Of a DNA stretch of 64,000 nucleotides, positions 18,301 to 26,817 are shown in pieces. The notes under the pieces are model-generated. The model was not told the origin of the DNA, ran no database searches, and saw only the letters and a program-made list of their open reading frames with translations. Source of the stretch: Flavobacterium humi (lineage in GTDB: Bacteria; Bacteroidota; Bacteroidia; Flavobacteriales; Flavobacteriaceae); the NCBI RefSeq assembly GCF_004745595.1, contig NZ_SRLH01000003.1, positions 248,001-312,000 on the forward strand, written 5' to 3'. Numbering within the stretch: the stretch's first letter is position 1; the number at the start of each line of letters is the position of its first letter. The translations under genes and the position numbers were made by a program.

Positions 18301-18752
18301 ACCTCCAGATCGATTCTGATTTCGAGTTGCTTTTCCCGGACGATTACATTAACAGCGTAACCGAAAGGCTTGCTTTGTACAATTCGCTGGCCCTTATCAA
18401 GGATGAAGAAGGCCTGCAGCAATATGAAAATGAGCTGACGGACCGTTTTGGCGCTTTACCGAAACAGGCTACTGCCCTGCTCAACAGTTTGCGGATCAAA
18501 TGGATTGCTTCGAAACTGGGCATCGAAAAACTCGTCCTCAAACAAGGAAAAATGGTTTGTTATTTCATTTCCGACCAACAAAGCAATTATTACCAGTCCA
18601 ACCGTTTCCACCAGGTATTGCAATTTGTACAGAGACAGCCGCAACTGTGCAGGATGAAAGAAAAGGAAACCAAGAACGGCTTGCGCTTGTTATTGACTTT
18701 TGAAAATGTGAAATCGGTTAAAAGAGCTTTGGAATTGATCGGGATGATTTAA
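15399..18752 (+). CDS. mfd: Transcription-repair coupling factor Mfd
   Basis: A 1117-residue DNA translocase that removes RNA polymerase stalled at lesions and recruits nucleotide excision repair. It has UvrB-like N-terminal domains, then a CarD-like RNA-polymerase-interaction domain (about 430-490, IVGDYVTHIDHGIGKFGG), and RecG-like helicase motors with Walker A GDVGFGKTE near 587, the DEEQ box near 688 and the ATPIPRT motif. The C-terminal TRCF domain closes the protein. The start codon is TTG at 15399 (MSTEIIRNTYG), 8 bp after the lipoprotein stop; no in-frame ATG nearby fits. The 3' end overlaps the convergent gene by 4 bp. Confidence 0.97.
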   Translation: MSTEIIRNTYGRQAKVGTIAQAIHGDNKIHVKGLTGSSLSFVVDALFQKSEHSFLILCNEKEEAAYILNDLEQLTGNKDVLFYPSSYRRPYQIEETENANVLLRSEVLNRINSRKKPAIIVSYPEALFEKVVTKKELEKNTLKISVGEQVSIDFINEVLFEYEFKRVDFITEPGEFSVRGGILDVFSYSNDNPYRIEFFGNEVDSIRTFDVATQLSVEKKQKITIIPNFENKILQENRESFLDYIHPRTTLFIQNTDLLASNLDKLFGKAEETFDKLSKDIKHASPSQLFLNQKEFLKQALDFAVVELSSKPTFKISESFEFHTQPQPSFNKQFDLLLNNLKSNQEHHYKNYLCCSNEQQAKRFHDIFESLDEQNHENLTKQYETIVLPLFQGFIDEENQIACYTDHQIFERYHKFSIKNGYSKKQTITLKELNSLIVGDYVTHIDHGIGKFGGLQKIQVEGKTQEAIKLVYADNDIVYVSIHSLHKISKYNGKDGAPPKIYKLGSGAWKALKQKTKARVKHIAFNLIQLYAKRRLDKGFAFAPDSYLQLELESSFIYEDTPDQLKSTQEVKADMESDRPMDRLVCGDVGFGKTEVAIRAAFKAVDNGKQVAVLVPTTILAYQHYRTFKERLKDMPVNVGYVNRFRSAKQKAETLKDLESGRLDILIGTHQLVNKNVVFKDLGLLIVDEEQKFGVNVKDKLKTITQNVDTLTLTATPIPRTLQFSLMAARDLSVITTPPPNRYPIETHVIGFNEELIRDAVSFEIERGGQVFFINNRIENIKEIAGMLQRLVPNAKIGVGHGQMDGKKLEELMLSFMEGEFDVLVATTIIESGLDVPNANTIFINNANNFGLSDLHQMRGRVGRSNKKAFCYFITPPYSAMTDDARKRIQALEQFSELGSGFNIAMKDLEIRGAGDLLGGEQSGFINEIGFETYQKIMNEAIEELKENEFKELYAEEDTGEEKEYVKDLQIDSDFELLFPDDYINSVTERLALYNSLALIKDEEGLQQYENELTDRFGALPKQATALLNSLRIKWIASKLGIEKLVLKQGKMVCYFISDQQSNYYQSNRFHQVLQFVQRQPQLCRMKEKETKNGLRLLLTFENVKSVKRALELIGMI

Positions 18753-19342
18753 TAAATGCTCAACAGGAATTTATAGTATTCGTCAAGGGTGTTTAAACCC
18801 ATTTCCTTTCTAAATTCATTCACTTTTTCCGGGTTTTGAAGTTCCGGAAGAGGCATTGGCTTGCCGGATTCCCATCCCACCTGGGTTCCATAGCGCTGTT
18901 TTTTGTTGGTGTTTTTCATCACCCTATCGTACAAAAAAGCATAGTTTCTCAGCAATACTTTGCCCGATTTCAGGCCTTTTTCCATAGTTTTTAAAACCTG
19001 TTGCTGAAACGCCGGATCATGATCGGAATGTTGTACCACTGTCCAGAAATTAATCGAAGCTTTTTCTCCATTAACCGTCACCCATGGAAAGGAATAGTCT
19101 TGAAAATATTTTTTAACCACCTCTGTGTTTTCCTTAAAAATCCGGTCAACTTCCAAATCCATGGAATCCGTGTATGCTTTTCCTTCAGACTTGATTCTAG
19201 CCATATCGAATTTTAGCGCTTTCTGTTCTTTGTTAAACCTTATTTGCAGATCTTCCTTCATTGTTTCAGTATAGGCTCTTTCCGAAGCTTTGCAGGAAAA
19301 CAGCAAAAGGCTCAATAAAACGATAACGGATATTTTTTCCAT
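18749..19342 (-). CDS. DUF6624-like lipoprotein
   Basis: A 197-residue protein with a lipoprotein-type signal (LLLFSCKAS, Cys near 17). It contains the DUF6624-type block VVQHSDHDPAFQQQVL, AFLYDRVMKNT and QRYGTQVGW (about 100-170). The family is widespread in Bacteroidota with unknown role. The stop codon overlaps the end of mfd by 4 bp in convergent orientation. The next gene on this strand begins 7 bp upstream, so it is in an operon with the ACT-like protein. Confidence 0.75.
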   Translation of the reverse strand: MEKISVIVLLSLLLFSCKASERAYTETMKEDLQIRFNKEQKALKFDMARIKSEGKAYTDSMDLEVDRIFKENTEVVKKYFQDYSFPWVTVNGEKASINFWTVVQHSDHDPAFQQQVLKTMEKGLKSGKVLLRNYAFLYDRVMKNTNKKQRYGTQVGWESGKPMPLPELQNPEKVNEFRKEMGLNTLDEYYKFLLSIY

Positions 19343-19348
19343 AGGATT

Positions 19349-20008
19349 TTACAAATGTTTTAAATCTTTAATCACTTTAAAAGCTACATCCACAACATCG
19401 TCACTAACCAAAATCGTAAATTCGTTTGAGGTGGAAATCACTTCATTGATAATGATTCCTTCCCAGGCCAGCCGTTGGAAAATAAAGTAATAGATTCCCG
19501 GTATAACGACATTTTCTTTTGGCAATTTGACCGTTATCGAGGCGAGGTTTTGTAATTTCTGAATTAGTTTTTCCTGCGAAAAATGCTTGTCTACCAAATG
19601 GCCCACGCTTTCACTTACGACGATATTGGTTTCATTCACACCGCGCGAAGACGTATAAAATATATCCGAATGCATGTTGATATCGGAAATCAGGTCCGCC
19701 TGCTTGTTGAGGATCGTATCGGAAATCAGGAAAGTGTAATCCGTCAGGGAAGAACGCACAGTAATTTCGCCAATATTCTTTAAGACCTTGGTGATCTTAT
19801 GGTTTACTTTAAAATCCAAATCTTCCGAAAGCCTTTTCAGCGCCATAATGATAGCGCCTTGTTTGACATCTTTCCCTAACTCATGCTCCAATTCTTCAGT
19901 CATAATCCTGGCCAAAGAAGTCAAATTAATAATCCCCTGCGAAAGCGCGTTGAGTAAAAACGGTTTGGTTTTGATGTAGTTTTCAACTACGGATGAGATT
20001 GTTTTCAT
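19349..20008 (-). CDS. ACT-domain-like protein
   Basis: A 219-residue soluble protein. An N-terminal helical region (about 1-70) precedes two repeats that look like ACT ligand-binding modules (IGEITVRSSLTDYTFLIS and IIINEVISTSNEFTILVS), as in the regulatory half of aspartate kinases but without a kinase domain. The ATG at 20008 (MKTISSVVEN) is preferred to one 24 bases upstream. It is upstream of the DUF6624 lipoprotein gene. The ligand and regulated partner are unknown. Confidence 0.65.
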   Translation of the reverse strand: MKTISSVVENYIKTKPFLLNALSQGIINLTSLARIMTEELEHELGKDVKQGAIIMALKRLSEDLDFKVNHKITKVLKNIGEITVRSSLTDYTFLISDTILNKQADLISDINMHSDIFYTSSRGVNETNIVVSESVGHLVDKHFSQEKLIQKLQNLASITVKLPKENVVIPGIYYFIFQRLAWEGIIINEVISTSNEFTILVSDDVVDVAFKVIKDLKHL

Positions 20009-20081
20009 TTTTTCACTTAAAATCTGTTGCAAAGATAAATTTAAAACAATTTGTTACAAATAAAACAACAGTTGTTTTTTG

Positions 20082-20441
20082 CTAAAAATGATAAAAAGCG
20101 TCTTCTAAGTGCTCAATAATGAAATCTTTACCGTTTTTGTGTACCGAAATGATATCGAAACGAACCTCAAAATCCAAATTATTTTCCGTCACATATTGAT
20201 CCATGGCCTTGACCAGGAGTTTGATTTTTTTGGGATTGACAAAATCCTGCGGATTCCCAAAATCGAGCGAAGACCGGGTTTTTACCTCAACCACGGCAAG
20301 AATGTCCGCTTTTTGGGCAATGATATCGATTTCGGCTTTCTGGAAAACAAAATTCGTTTGCAGGATATCATAGCCGGCTCGCTGCAGGAAACCCACAGCC
20401 AGTTCTTCTCCTAGTTTCCCAAGTTCGTTGTGGTCTGCCAT
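20082..20441 (-). CDS. YraN family (UPF0102) endonuclease-like protein
   Basis: A 119-residue protein with the restriction-endonuclease-like fold of UPF0102/YraN. It starts with the family signature LGKLGEELAVGFLQRAGYDIL, and the nuclease-core residues lie in KAEIDIIAQ and VEVKTRSS (Asp and Glu-x-Lys). It is thought to act in DNA processing or uptake, though the role is unsettled. It begins 2 bp after the stop of the LD-carboxypeptidase gene upstream, so the pair is co-transcribed. Confidence 0.9.
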   Translation of the reverse strand: MADHNELGKLGEELAVGFLQRAGYDILQTNFVFQKAEIDIIAQKADILAVVEVKTRSSLDFGNPQDFVNPKKIKLLVKAMDQYVTENNLDFEVRFDIISVHKNGKDFIIEHLEDAFYHF

Positions 20442-20442
20442 G

Positions 20443-21411
20443 CTACTGCTGGAAAGTGACTTTGCTGCAATTTGGGCTCACATCAATGGAAACCTGCGAC
20501 CCGAAAATCATGGCCCGGTTGTCCTGGATATGCCCTGCCGGGAAATTATAAATGACCGGGATATTGTATTTTTTGGTCACGTCATCCACAATCTGGAGCG
20601 CGTCCTTTCCCCAAGGAATGTCATTGTCTTTCATTTTGGTCATCGAACCCAATACGATTCCTTTGATACTTTCCAGGCAGCCATTGCGTTTGAGGTTCAT
20701 CATCATGCGGTCTATGTGGTAAAGGTATTCGTCCAGGTCTTCGATAAACAAAATCTTATCATGGCAGTCAATGGCTGAAGAAGAACCCAGCAAACTGTAA
20801 AGGATTGACAAATTCCCGCCTACCAGTTCACCAGAAGCCTTGCCGAACCGGTTCATGGCATGTGGTTCTATTTCGTATTCCAGCCTTTCATTCCCAAACA
20901 ATGAAATCTTCAGGGTTTCTTTTGCCTGCACTGATGCTTTCCCAACACTAATGGGCATGATCCCGTGGATGGATTTGTAACCCATCGTATTTAAATGACT
21001 GTGCAAAACCGTCACATCGCTAAACCCTATAATCCATTTCGGGTTTTGTTTGAATTTTGTAAAATCGAGTAAATCGATCATCCTTACCGTTCCGTAACCG
21101 CCCCGCACACACCAGATGGCCTTGATATTCGGGTTATCCATCTGCTCTTGAAAATCTTGGGCACGCTGCTGGTCTGTTCCGGCAAGCTGGTTCAGGTCAA
21201 GCCCGATCGTACTGCCTATTTTCACCTCAAGCCCCCATGATTTAAGCAGGTCGATAGCCGGTTTCAGATTGTCGTCGATATTTTTTCTGGCGGTAGATAC
21301 AATAGCGACAGTATCCCCTTTTTTAAGATTTGGAGGTGTGATCATGTTTTTTTGAGCTTGGATGTTCGAAAATGTAAATAGTAAAAATAAAATACCAATC
21401 GTTTTTTTCAT
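20443..21411 (-). CDS. LD-carboxypeptidase (peptidase S66), muramoyltetrapeptide carboxypeptidase
   Basis: A 322-residue cell-wall recycling enzyme that removes the terminal D-Ala from murein tetrapeptides. The nucleophile Ser is in IIGFSDVT, the catalytic Glu in FIEDLDEYLYHIDRM and the His in PAGHIQDN. The preferred ATG at 21411 yields a signal peptide (MKKTIGILFLLFTFSNIQAQ), suggesting periplasmic export; the 30 codons upstream do not resemble the family. It forms an operon with yraN and is divergent from metG. Confidence 0.88.
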   Translation of the reverse strand: MKKTIGILFLLFTFSNIQAQKNMITPPNLKKGDTVAIVSTARKNIDDNLKPAIDLLKSWGLEVKIGSTIGLDLNQLAGTDQQRAQDFQEQMDNPNIKAIWCVRGGYGTVRMIDLLDFTKFKQNPKWIIGFSDVTVLHSHLNTMGYKSIHGIMPISVGKASVQAKETLKISLFGNERLEYEIEPHAMNRFGKASGELVGGNLSILYSLLGSSSAIDCHDKILFIEDLDEYLYHIDRMMMNLKRNGCLESIKGIVLGSMTKMKDNDIPWGKDALQIVDDVTKKYNIPVIYNFPAGHIQDNRAMIFGSQVSIDVSPNCSKVTFQQ

Positions 21412-21500
21412 TTGGAATCTGGATTCGATAAACAAATGTATTAAAGTTATTTTTATGAGCCGACTGATACCGCTTATTTTGTAATTTACAGCAAATTTCA

Positions 21501-21580
21501 TAGCCCCGATAGCAGTGAAAATCCTTTTTTGAGGCTTTTCGCCGAAAAAAAGATTGCAACGGATAGCGGGAATAGCTCCA
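21501..21580. repeat. Dispersed Flavobacterium-type intergenic repeat, copy 2
   Basis: Begins TAGCCCCGATAG, then ATCCTTTTTT, a GGCTTTTCGCC-containing hairpin and AAAAAGATT, and ends AGCGGGAATAGCTCC. It shares order, length (80 versus 78 bp) and conserved blocks with the copy at 4411-4488. It lies between divergent ldcA-like and metG genes. Confidence 0.65.
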
Positions 21581-21598
21581 AATCAAAATTCTATTGCT

Positions 21599-21606
21599 TA
21601 TTTTTG
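21599..21606 (+). promoter_or_regulatory. -7 element for metG
   Basis: TATTTTTG matches TAnnTTTG, 19 bp upstream of the metG ATG; it lies immediately after dispersed repeat copy 2. Confidence 0.4.
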
Positions 21607-21625
21607 CATTCAATTAAAATGAATT

Positions 21626-23686
21626 ATGTTACAAGATCCAAAAAGATATACGATTACTGCTGCTTTGCCTTATACGAACGGCCCGATCCATATTGGCCAC
21701 CTGGCCGGTGTGTATGTTCCTTCCGATATTTATGCCCGTTACCTTCGCCTACAGGGCAAAGATGTGGCGTTTATGTGCGGAAGCGACGAGCATGGGGTGG
21801 CTATTTCGATGAAAGCCAAAAAAGAAGGCATCACGCCACAGCAGGTTATTGACAAATACGATGGCATCATCCGCCAATCGTTCCTGGACTTTGGGATTTC
21901 TTTTGACAATTATTCGAGGACTTCAGCAAAAATACACCACGATACGGCTTCTGAATTCTTTAAAAAACTATACAATAACGGTGATTTTATTGAAGAAATA
22001 ACCGAACAATTATATGATGCAAAAGCAGACCAATTTTTAGCAGACCGTTTTGTAACCGGTACCTGTCCAAAATGTGAAAATCCAGAAGCTTACGGTGATC
22101 AATGCGAGCGTTGCGGCTCTACTTTAAATGCTACGGATTTAATCAATCCCAAATCGACCATTACAGGAGAAACTCCTATTTTGAAAGAAACCAAACACTG
22201 GTTTTTACCTTTAGACCGCTATCAGGATTTCTTAACGGACTGGATTTTGACCGGCCATGCCAAAGATTGGAAAGCGAATGTGCTGGGGCAGGTAAAATCA
22301 TGGCTGGACGACGGTTTGAAACCCCGTGCGGTAACCCGTGACCTTGATTGGGGCATTGACGTCCCGGTAGAAGGTGCCGAAGGGAAGAAACTATATGTGT
22401 GGTTCGATGCCCCAATTGGGTATATTTCTGCAACCAAAGAATGGGCGGCCCGCGAAGGGAAAGAATGGGAACCGTACTGGAAAGACCAGGACACAAAACT
22501 GGTTCATTTTATCGGAAAAGACAATATTGTTTTCCATTGCATCATCTTTCCGGCCATGCTTAAAGCCGAAGGAAGCTATATACTGCCCGACAATGTCCCG
22601 GCAAATGAATTCCTGAATTTGGAAGGCAATAAACTTTCCACCTCCAAAAACTGGGCGGTCTGGCTGCACGAATATTTATTGGATTTCCCTGAAAAACAGG
22701 ATGTTTTGCGTTATGCGTTAACGGCCAATGCTCCTGAAACCAAAGACAATGACTTTACCTGGAAAGATTTTCAGGCACGGAACAATAACGAACTGGTAGC
22801 GGTTTTTGGGAATTTCATCAACCGTGTAGTGGTACTCACCAACAAATATTACGAAGGCGTGGTGCCGCAGCCTAATGCATTTTCAGAAGTAGACCAACAA
22901 ACCCTGGACGAATTAAAAGCCTACCCGGCCGTAATTGCCAGTTCGGTGGAACGATACCGTTTTAGGGAAGCCTTGGGCGAATTGATGAACGTAGCCCGTT
23001 TAGGAAACAAATACCTGGCTGACGAAGAACCATGGAAAATCGTAAAGGAAAACCCGGAAAGGGTACAGACTCAAATGTATGTCGCCTTGCAGATAGCAGC
23101 AGCTTTGAGTGTTTTGGCAGAACCTTTTTTACCTTTCACGGCCGCAAAGCTGAAACGCATCCTCAAATCTGACGGCCAGTTTGGCTGGAACGGGATTGCT
23201 GCTTCTTCAGACCTGATCCCTTCGGGGCATACCATTGGTGAAGCGGAATTGCTCTTTGCCAAAATCGAAGACGAAGAAATCCAAAAGCAAATAAACAAAC
23301 TTGAAGCCACAAAAGAGGCGAATAAAGCAGAAAACAAAGTGATCGAACCACAAAAAGAAACTTCAACATTTGAAGATTTCGCTAAAATAGATTTGCGTGT
23401 AGGAACCATTATCGAAGCCGAGAAAATGCCCAAAGCCAACAAACTGCTAGTATTGAAGGTAGACACAGGCATTGATGTCCGTACGATTGTTTCAGGAATC
23501 GCCGAGCATTTTACACCGGAAGAAGTAATCGGGAAACGCGTAACAGTATTGGCCAACCTGGCGCCAAGAGCCCTGCGTGGTGTAGAAAGCGAAGGAATGC
23601 TATTACTGACCAATACCGCCGAAGGCAAACTGGTATTTGTCAATCCGGATACTGACGGTGTAGAAAACGGGGCGATAATTGGTTAA
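21626..23686 (+). CDS. metG: Methionyl-tRNA synthetase
   Basis: A 686-residue class I aminoacyl-tRNA synthetase charging tRNA-Met. The HIGH motif is in [10 protein letters not shown] (about 18-27), the zinc-binding insertion in [18 protein letters not shown] (about 147-164), and the KMSKS-equivalent is KLSTSKN near 334. A C-terminal EMAP/Trbp111-type tRNA-binding domain (about 585-686, [18 protein letters not shown]) follows a Lys/Glu-rich linker. Length and domain order are those of the usual Bacteroidota enzyme. Confidence 0.97.
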   Translation: MLQDPKRYTITAALPYTNGPIHIGHLAGVYVPSDIYARYLRLQGKDVAFMCGSDEHGVAISMKAKKEGITPQQVIDKYDGIIRQSFLDFGISFDNYSRTSAKIHHDTASEFFKKLYNNGDFIEEITEQLYDAKADQFLADRFVTGTCPKCENPEAYGDQCERCGSTLNATDLINPKSTITGETPILKETKHWFLPLDRYQDFLTDWILTGHAKDWKANVLGQVKSWLDDGLKPRAVTRDLDWGIDVPVEGAEGKKLYVWFDAPIGYISATKEWAAREGKEWEPYWKDQDTKLVHFIGKDNIVFHCIIFPAMLKAEGSYILPDNVPANEFLNLEGNKLSTSKNWAVWLHEYLLDFPEKQDVLRYALTANAPETKDNDFTWKDFQARNNNELVAVFGNFINRVVVLTNKYYEGVVPQPNAFSEVDQQTLDELKAYPAVIASSVERYRFREALGELMNVARLGNKYLADEEPWKIVKENPERVQTQMYVALQIAAALSVLAEPFLPFTAAKLKRILKSDGQFGWNGIAASSDLIPSGHTIGEAELLFAKIEDEEIQKQINKLEATKEANKAENKVIEPQKETSTFEDFAKIDLRVGTIIEAEKMPKANKLLVLKVDTGIDVRTIVSGIAEHFTPEEVIGKRVTVLANLAPRALRGVESEGMLLLTNTAEGKLVFVNPDTDGVENGAIIG

Positions 23687-23770
23687 AACCGACAGCCGTT
23701 TCATGCTAAAATAACTTTACAAGATATACAGGTTACGCAAAATTTCGTAACTTTATGAAAAAGTCAACTT

Positions 23771-24289
23771 ATGTTATCAAAAAATATTGAATCGGTATTA
23801 AACAAGCAAATCCGTATTGAAGCCGAATCGTCGCAAGTGTACCTGTCCATGGCTTGTTGGGCAGAAACCCAAGGATTGGAAGGCGTTGCACAATTTATGT
23901 ACAAGCAGTCCGATGAAGAGCGCATGCACATGCTGAAGTTGGTAAAATACATCAATGAGCGCGGCGGGCATGCCGTGGTAACCGATTTAAAGGCTCCAAA
24001 GACCAAATTCGGGACCATGAAAGAAATGTTCGAGGAATTGTACAACCATGAGCTGTTTGTTTCCAATTCCATTAATGAACTGGTCCATGTGACCTTTGAT
24101 GAGAAAGATTACGCCACGCATAATTTCCTGCAATGGTATGTGGCCGAACAGATTGAAGAAGAAGCCCAGGCCAAAACCATATTGGATAAAATCAATTTGA
24201 TCGGTGACGACAAAGGCGGATTGTATCTATTCGACCGGGATATCCAACAAATGACCGGCAAAGACGCTACAGCGGCAAGCAAAAATTAA
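23771..24289 (+). CDS. Ferritin, non-haem iron storage protein
   Basis: A 172-residue four-helix-bundle ferritin of the bacterial FtnA type. Ferroxidase-centre residues are visible as Glu17 in IEAESSQVYL, the DEERMHM motif (Glu near 50, His near 53) and the EQIEEEAQ motif of the fourth helix. It stores Fe(III) in a 24-subunit shell in the cytoplasm. A small Cys/Lys-rich gene begins 15 bp downstream, suggesting a shared transcript. Confidence 0.93.
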   Translation: MLSKNIESVLNKQIRIEAESSQVYLSMACWAETQGLEGVAQFMYKQSDEERMHMLKLVKYINERGGHAVVTDLKAPKTKFGTMKEMFEELYNHELFVSNSINELVHVTFDEKDYATHNFLQWYVAEQIEEEAQAKTILDKINLIGDDKGGLYLFDRDIQQMTGKDATAASKN

Positions 24290-24303
24290 AACAACCAGTT
24301 GTT

Positions 24304-24501
24304 TTGGGCAACAAGGAAAAAAATAAGGAAAAAAGCAAAGAGAAAAAGAAGCATGAAAAAGCGCTTCTTAAAATCCATAAAATTGCTGAAGACTGCAAGT
24401 CAAAATGTTGTGAAAAATATTTAAAAGCAGAAAAAAAGCGATGCAAACGCTGTCCTATGTTTGATTTGCTCAAAAAATACAATAAAAAAACTCCTTCCTG
24501 A
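24304..24501 (+). CDS. Small Lys/Cys-rich protein, possible metal binder
   Basis: A 65-residue protein starting at TTG (24304), 15 bp after ferritin and ending just before a terminator. The N-terminal third is almost entirely Lys/Glu. The C-terminal half has a cysteine pattern C-x3-CC near 35-41, then RCKRCPMFDLL. I recall similar small proteins in other Flavobacteria, but no function. The co-location with ferritin and the CxxC-type motif suggest metal binding, which is inference. An internal start cannot be excluded. Confidence 0.6.
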   Translation: MGNKEKNKEKSKEKKKHEKALLKIHKIAEDCKSKCCEKYLKAEKKRCKRCPMFDLLKKYNKKTPS

Positions 24502-24517
24502 ACAGAAGGAGTTTTTT
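24484..24517. terminator. Bidirectional terminator
   Basis: Stem AAAACTCCTTC / GAAGGAGTTTT with loop CTGAACA, between the small Cys-rich gene and the convergent DUF3078 gene. Confidence 0.85.
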
Positions 24518-24542
24518 ATGCCATATGTTTTCCGGCAGCTTT

Positions 24543-25496
24543 TTAAAAACCGTAATTGACACCCAACCCAAATATTTCCCTTACCTGGAACGCTCCAATG
24601 GCGTTGTCGTCATAAATGGCCTGCAGTGCCAAATTCGTAGAAATATATTTATTGATTTTCATGACCAAATTCATTTGGTAATCAATATCAACATTTTGCG
24701 GTTTATCCAAATAATTAGCATACAGGTTCAGGATATTTTCCATCGAGATATTCTCCATTAGGGTGAGCTTGTAATAAGCGTTTACAGCGGCCCCAAATTC
24801 AAAACGGGTGGTTTCCCCTTGTTCGACTCCGTAAGCTGGTCCAAACTCTGTAAAATGGCTGTGGACATATATAAGGCGGGATGTTGCCGGGGCAATATTG
24901 ACTTTTAGGTTATCAGACCGCTTCCAAAGCATTCCCGGCCCGGCCTGTAAATAAGCAGGAGAAAAAAAATGCGAGATCTTTACGTCTCTCTGGTCCGCGA
25001 AATCATCTGCGGGATTGAGCGGCGTTCCGTTATCGTTTGTAAAATCTTCCTTTTTGAAACCGGAATCCATCTGGGTCCTGATATTGAAAAAAGCGGAGTA
25101 GTACCAATAACCGACTCCTGCCTTTTTCCCTAAAAGCGAGGTAAATTCAAGCCTGTCGTCGGATTTGGTCATTTCGGCATCCTTCACTTTGGTCAAACCA
25201 TAGGCTACTAAGATTTTATTGTCCCAAACGATGTTAGGTGTTTTATAGTTAAAATCGTAATTCAGGCCCACGTTCCCCGCCATGTTTGACGTTCCTCCTC
25301 CGAGCCATTCGTGGTTAAACGCCGATTGGTTAAAGAGTAAAGTAACCGTTCCGGCTTTTTTCCAACCCATATTGGTAGTGTCCAGGGTTTTGGCTGCCGC
25401 TTTTGCTGTTTTGTCTATGAGTTCTCTTTCCGTTTGCTGTGCCTGTGAATACACGCCAACAAATAAAACCGATACTGCTAAAATGATCTTTTTCAT
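24543..25496 (-). CDS. DUF3078 outer-membrane-type protein
   Basis: A 317-residue exported protein with signal peptide ending YSQAQ (~20). It has the DUF3078 pattern: GWKKAGTVTLLFNQSAFNHEW, GGGTSNMAGNVGLNYDFNY and terminal strands ending IFGLGVNYGF. The alternating strand pattern suggests an outer-membrane barrel. The gene closes the downstream end of the SUF gene region, a position in which I recall it in other Flavobacteria. Function unknown. Confidence 0.82.
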   Translation of the reverse strand: MKKIILAVSVLFVGVYSQAQQTERELIDKTAKAAAKTLDTTNMGWKKAGTVTLLFNQSAFNHEWLGGGTSNMAGNVGLNYDFNYKTPNIVWDNKILVAYGLTKVKDAEMTKSDDRLEFTSLLGKKAGVGYWYYSAFFNIRTQMDSGFKKEDFTNDNGTPLNPADDFADQRDVKISHFFSPAYLQAGPGMLWKRSDNLKVNIAPATSRLIYVHSHFTEFGPAYGVEQGETTRFEFGAAVNAYYKLTLMENISMENILNLYANYLDKPQNVDIDYQMNLVMKINKYISTNLALQAIYDDNAIGAFQVREIFGLGVNYGF

Positions 25497-25550
25497 AGCA
25501 TTTTGTGTTTACAATTCTCACAAAATTATGAAAATATACGGCAGATTGTT

Positions 25551-26057
25551 TTACTTTTTCGATTTAAATAGCGGTACCGCCGAACAGGCTTCCCCGTACA
25601 TGATGCTCCTGGCAAAAGGCTGCAGTTTTTGCAGTGCCATGATATAAGCGGTTTCAGGAACCGGTTTTTTGGAACATCCTTTGATGATGACCGGCTTGTC
25701 CTTATAAGGCGCATAATCAATGGTAGACAGTACTTCCTGGTACAAGGCAGTCTCCAGGTCATCTTTTGTCCCTTTGACAATCTTTTTGGCAAAAGGAGCC
25801 AAATGGACAGTGACCAAAATCATGGCCCATGCCGGAAGAATAGCATCCGTGGAGCATCGAAGGTATACATAATGATCCTGGTATTTGGACCAATCTTCGT
25901 TTTTCAGGGCTTCACGGAAATCTTTTTCCTTCAAAAGAAAACCTTCATAGAGCCACTGCGAAATATCCACCTGAGTCCTTGCCCCGGGCTGGTAATAATC
26001 TTCCAGGTCAAAAACTTCCAGGGCGCTGCTGGCTACTTTGTTTACAATTTCTTCCAT
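25551..26057 (-). CDS. DUF2480 family protein
   Basis: A 168-residue soluble protein of the Bacteroidota-specific DUF2480 family, with FDLEDYY near the start, ISQWLYEGFLLKEKDFRE and DHYVYLRCSTDAILPAWAMI, and a Cys in KGCSKKPVPETAY. The ATG at 26057 lies 4 bp after the stop of the DUF59 gene; a longer frame to 26096 would overlap that gene. Its place in the SUF operon suggests a role linked to Fe-S assembly, but this is only contextual. Confidence 0.85.
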   Translation of the reverse strand: MEEIVNKVASSALEVFDLEDYYQPGARTQVDISQWLYEGFLLKEKDFREALKNEDWSKYQDHYVYLRCSTDAILPAWAMILVTVHLAPFAKKIVKGTKDDLETALYQEVLSTIDYAPYKDKPVIIKGCSKKPVPETAYIMALQKLQPFARSIMYGEACSAVPLFKSKK

Positions 26058-26061
26058 TTCC

Positions 26062-26385
26062 TTAGAGCATTCCCAGTTCCAGTTTGGCTTCTTCACTCAT
26101 TAAATCCTTGCTCCACGGCGGATCGAAAGTGATTTCCACTTCGCAGGATTTTACGGTTTCGATTTTCTTGATCTTGTCTTCCACTTCCTTAGGCAGGGTT
26201 TCGGCCACAGGGCAATTTGGCGAGGTAAGGGTCATCAGGATTTTCACATCCAGCGTTTCATTCACAAAAACATCGTAGATCAATCCCAATTCGTAAATAT
26301 CAACCGGAATTTCCGGGTCGTAAATTGTTTTCAAAACCTTTACTACTTCTTCTCCTAAATTGATGGTATCGTTAAATTCTTCCAT
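26062..26385 (-). CDS. DUF59/MIP18-family Fe-S assembly protein (SufT-like)
   Basis: A 107-residue single-domain protein with the MIP18/DUF59 signature TIYDPEIPVDIYELGLIYDV, then LTSPNCPVAETLP with the conserved Cys, and FDPPWSKDLMSEEAK at the C-terminus. The family helps mature Fe-S proteins as a SufT or PaaD-like factor. It is encoded between sufE and DUF2480 with short spacings, clearly within the SUF operon. Confidence 0.9.
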   Translation of the reverse strand: MEEFNDTINLGEEVVKVLKTIYDPEIPVDIYELGLIYDVFVNETLDVKILMTLTSPNCPVAETLPKEVEDKIKKIETVKSCEVEITFDPPWSKDLMSEEAKLELGML

Positions 26386-26395
26386 TATTGTTTTA

Positions 26396-26815
26396 TTATT
26401 GCTTCGCCTGAAAGGCCAAAGCGTACATTTTTATTTGTTTGATCATCGATACCAAGCCATTGGCACGGGTTGGCGAAAGATGGTCTTTTAATCCTATTTC
26501 ATCTATAAATTGAGTGTCGGCTTCCAAAATCTCGGCTGGAGAATGGTTGGAAAAGGCCCGGACCAAAACTGCGATAATCCCTTTGGTGATGATGGCGTCG
26601 CTGTCAGCGGTAAATATGATTTTCCCGTCCTTTTGCTCTGCATGGACCCAAACTTTGGATTGGCATCCTTTGATGGTATTTTCTTCCGTCTTGTATTTTT
26701 CCTCGATCAGCGGAAGTCCTTTTCCTAAATCGATTACATATTGGAAACGCTCGTCCCAATCTTCAAACATCGAGAACTCATCGACAATTTCTTCCTGTAT
26801 TTCTTTAATAGTCAT
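26396..26815 (-). CDS. sufE: SufE cysteine desulfurase activator
   Basis: A 139-residue sulfur-acceptor protein that takes persulfide from SufS and passes it to the SufBCD scaffold. The active Cys51 is in TIKGCQSKVWV, and LKDHLSPTRANGL matches the C-terminal family block. It lies 10 bp upstream of the DUF59 gene, and its start is 3 bp from the stop of the preceding lipoprotein gene. Confidence 0.95.
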   Translation of the reverse strand: MTIKEIQEEIVDEFSMFEDWDERFQYVIDLGKGLPLIEEKYKTEENTIKGCQSKVWVHAEQKDGKIIFTADSDAIITKGIIAVLVRAFSNHSPAEILEADTQFIDEIGLKDHLSPTRANGLVSMIKQIKMYALAFQAKQ

Positions 26816-26817
26816 TC

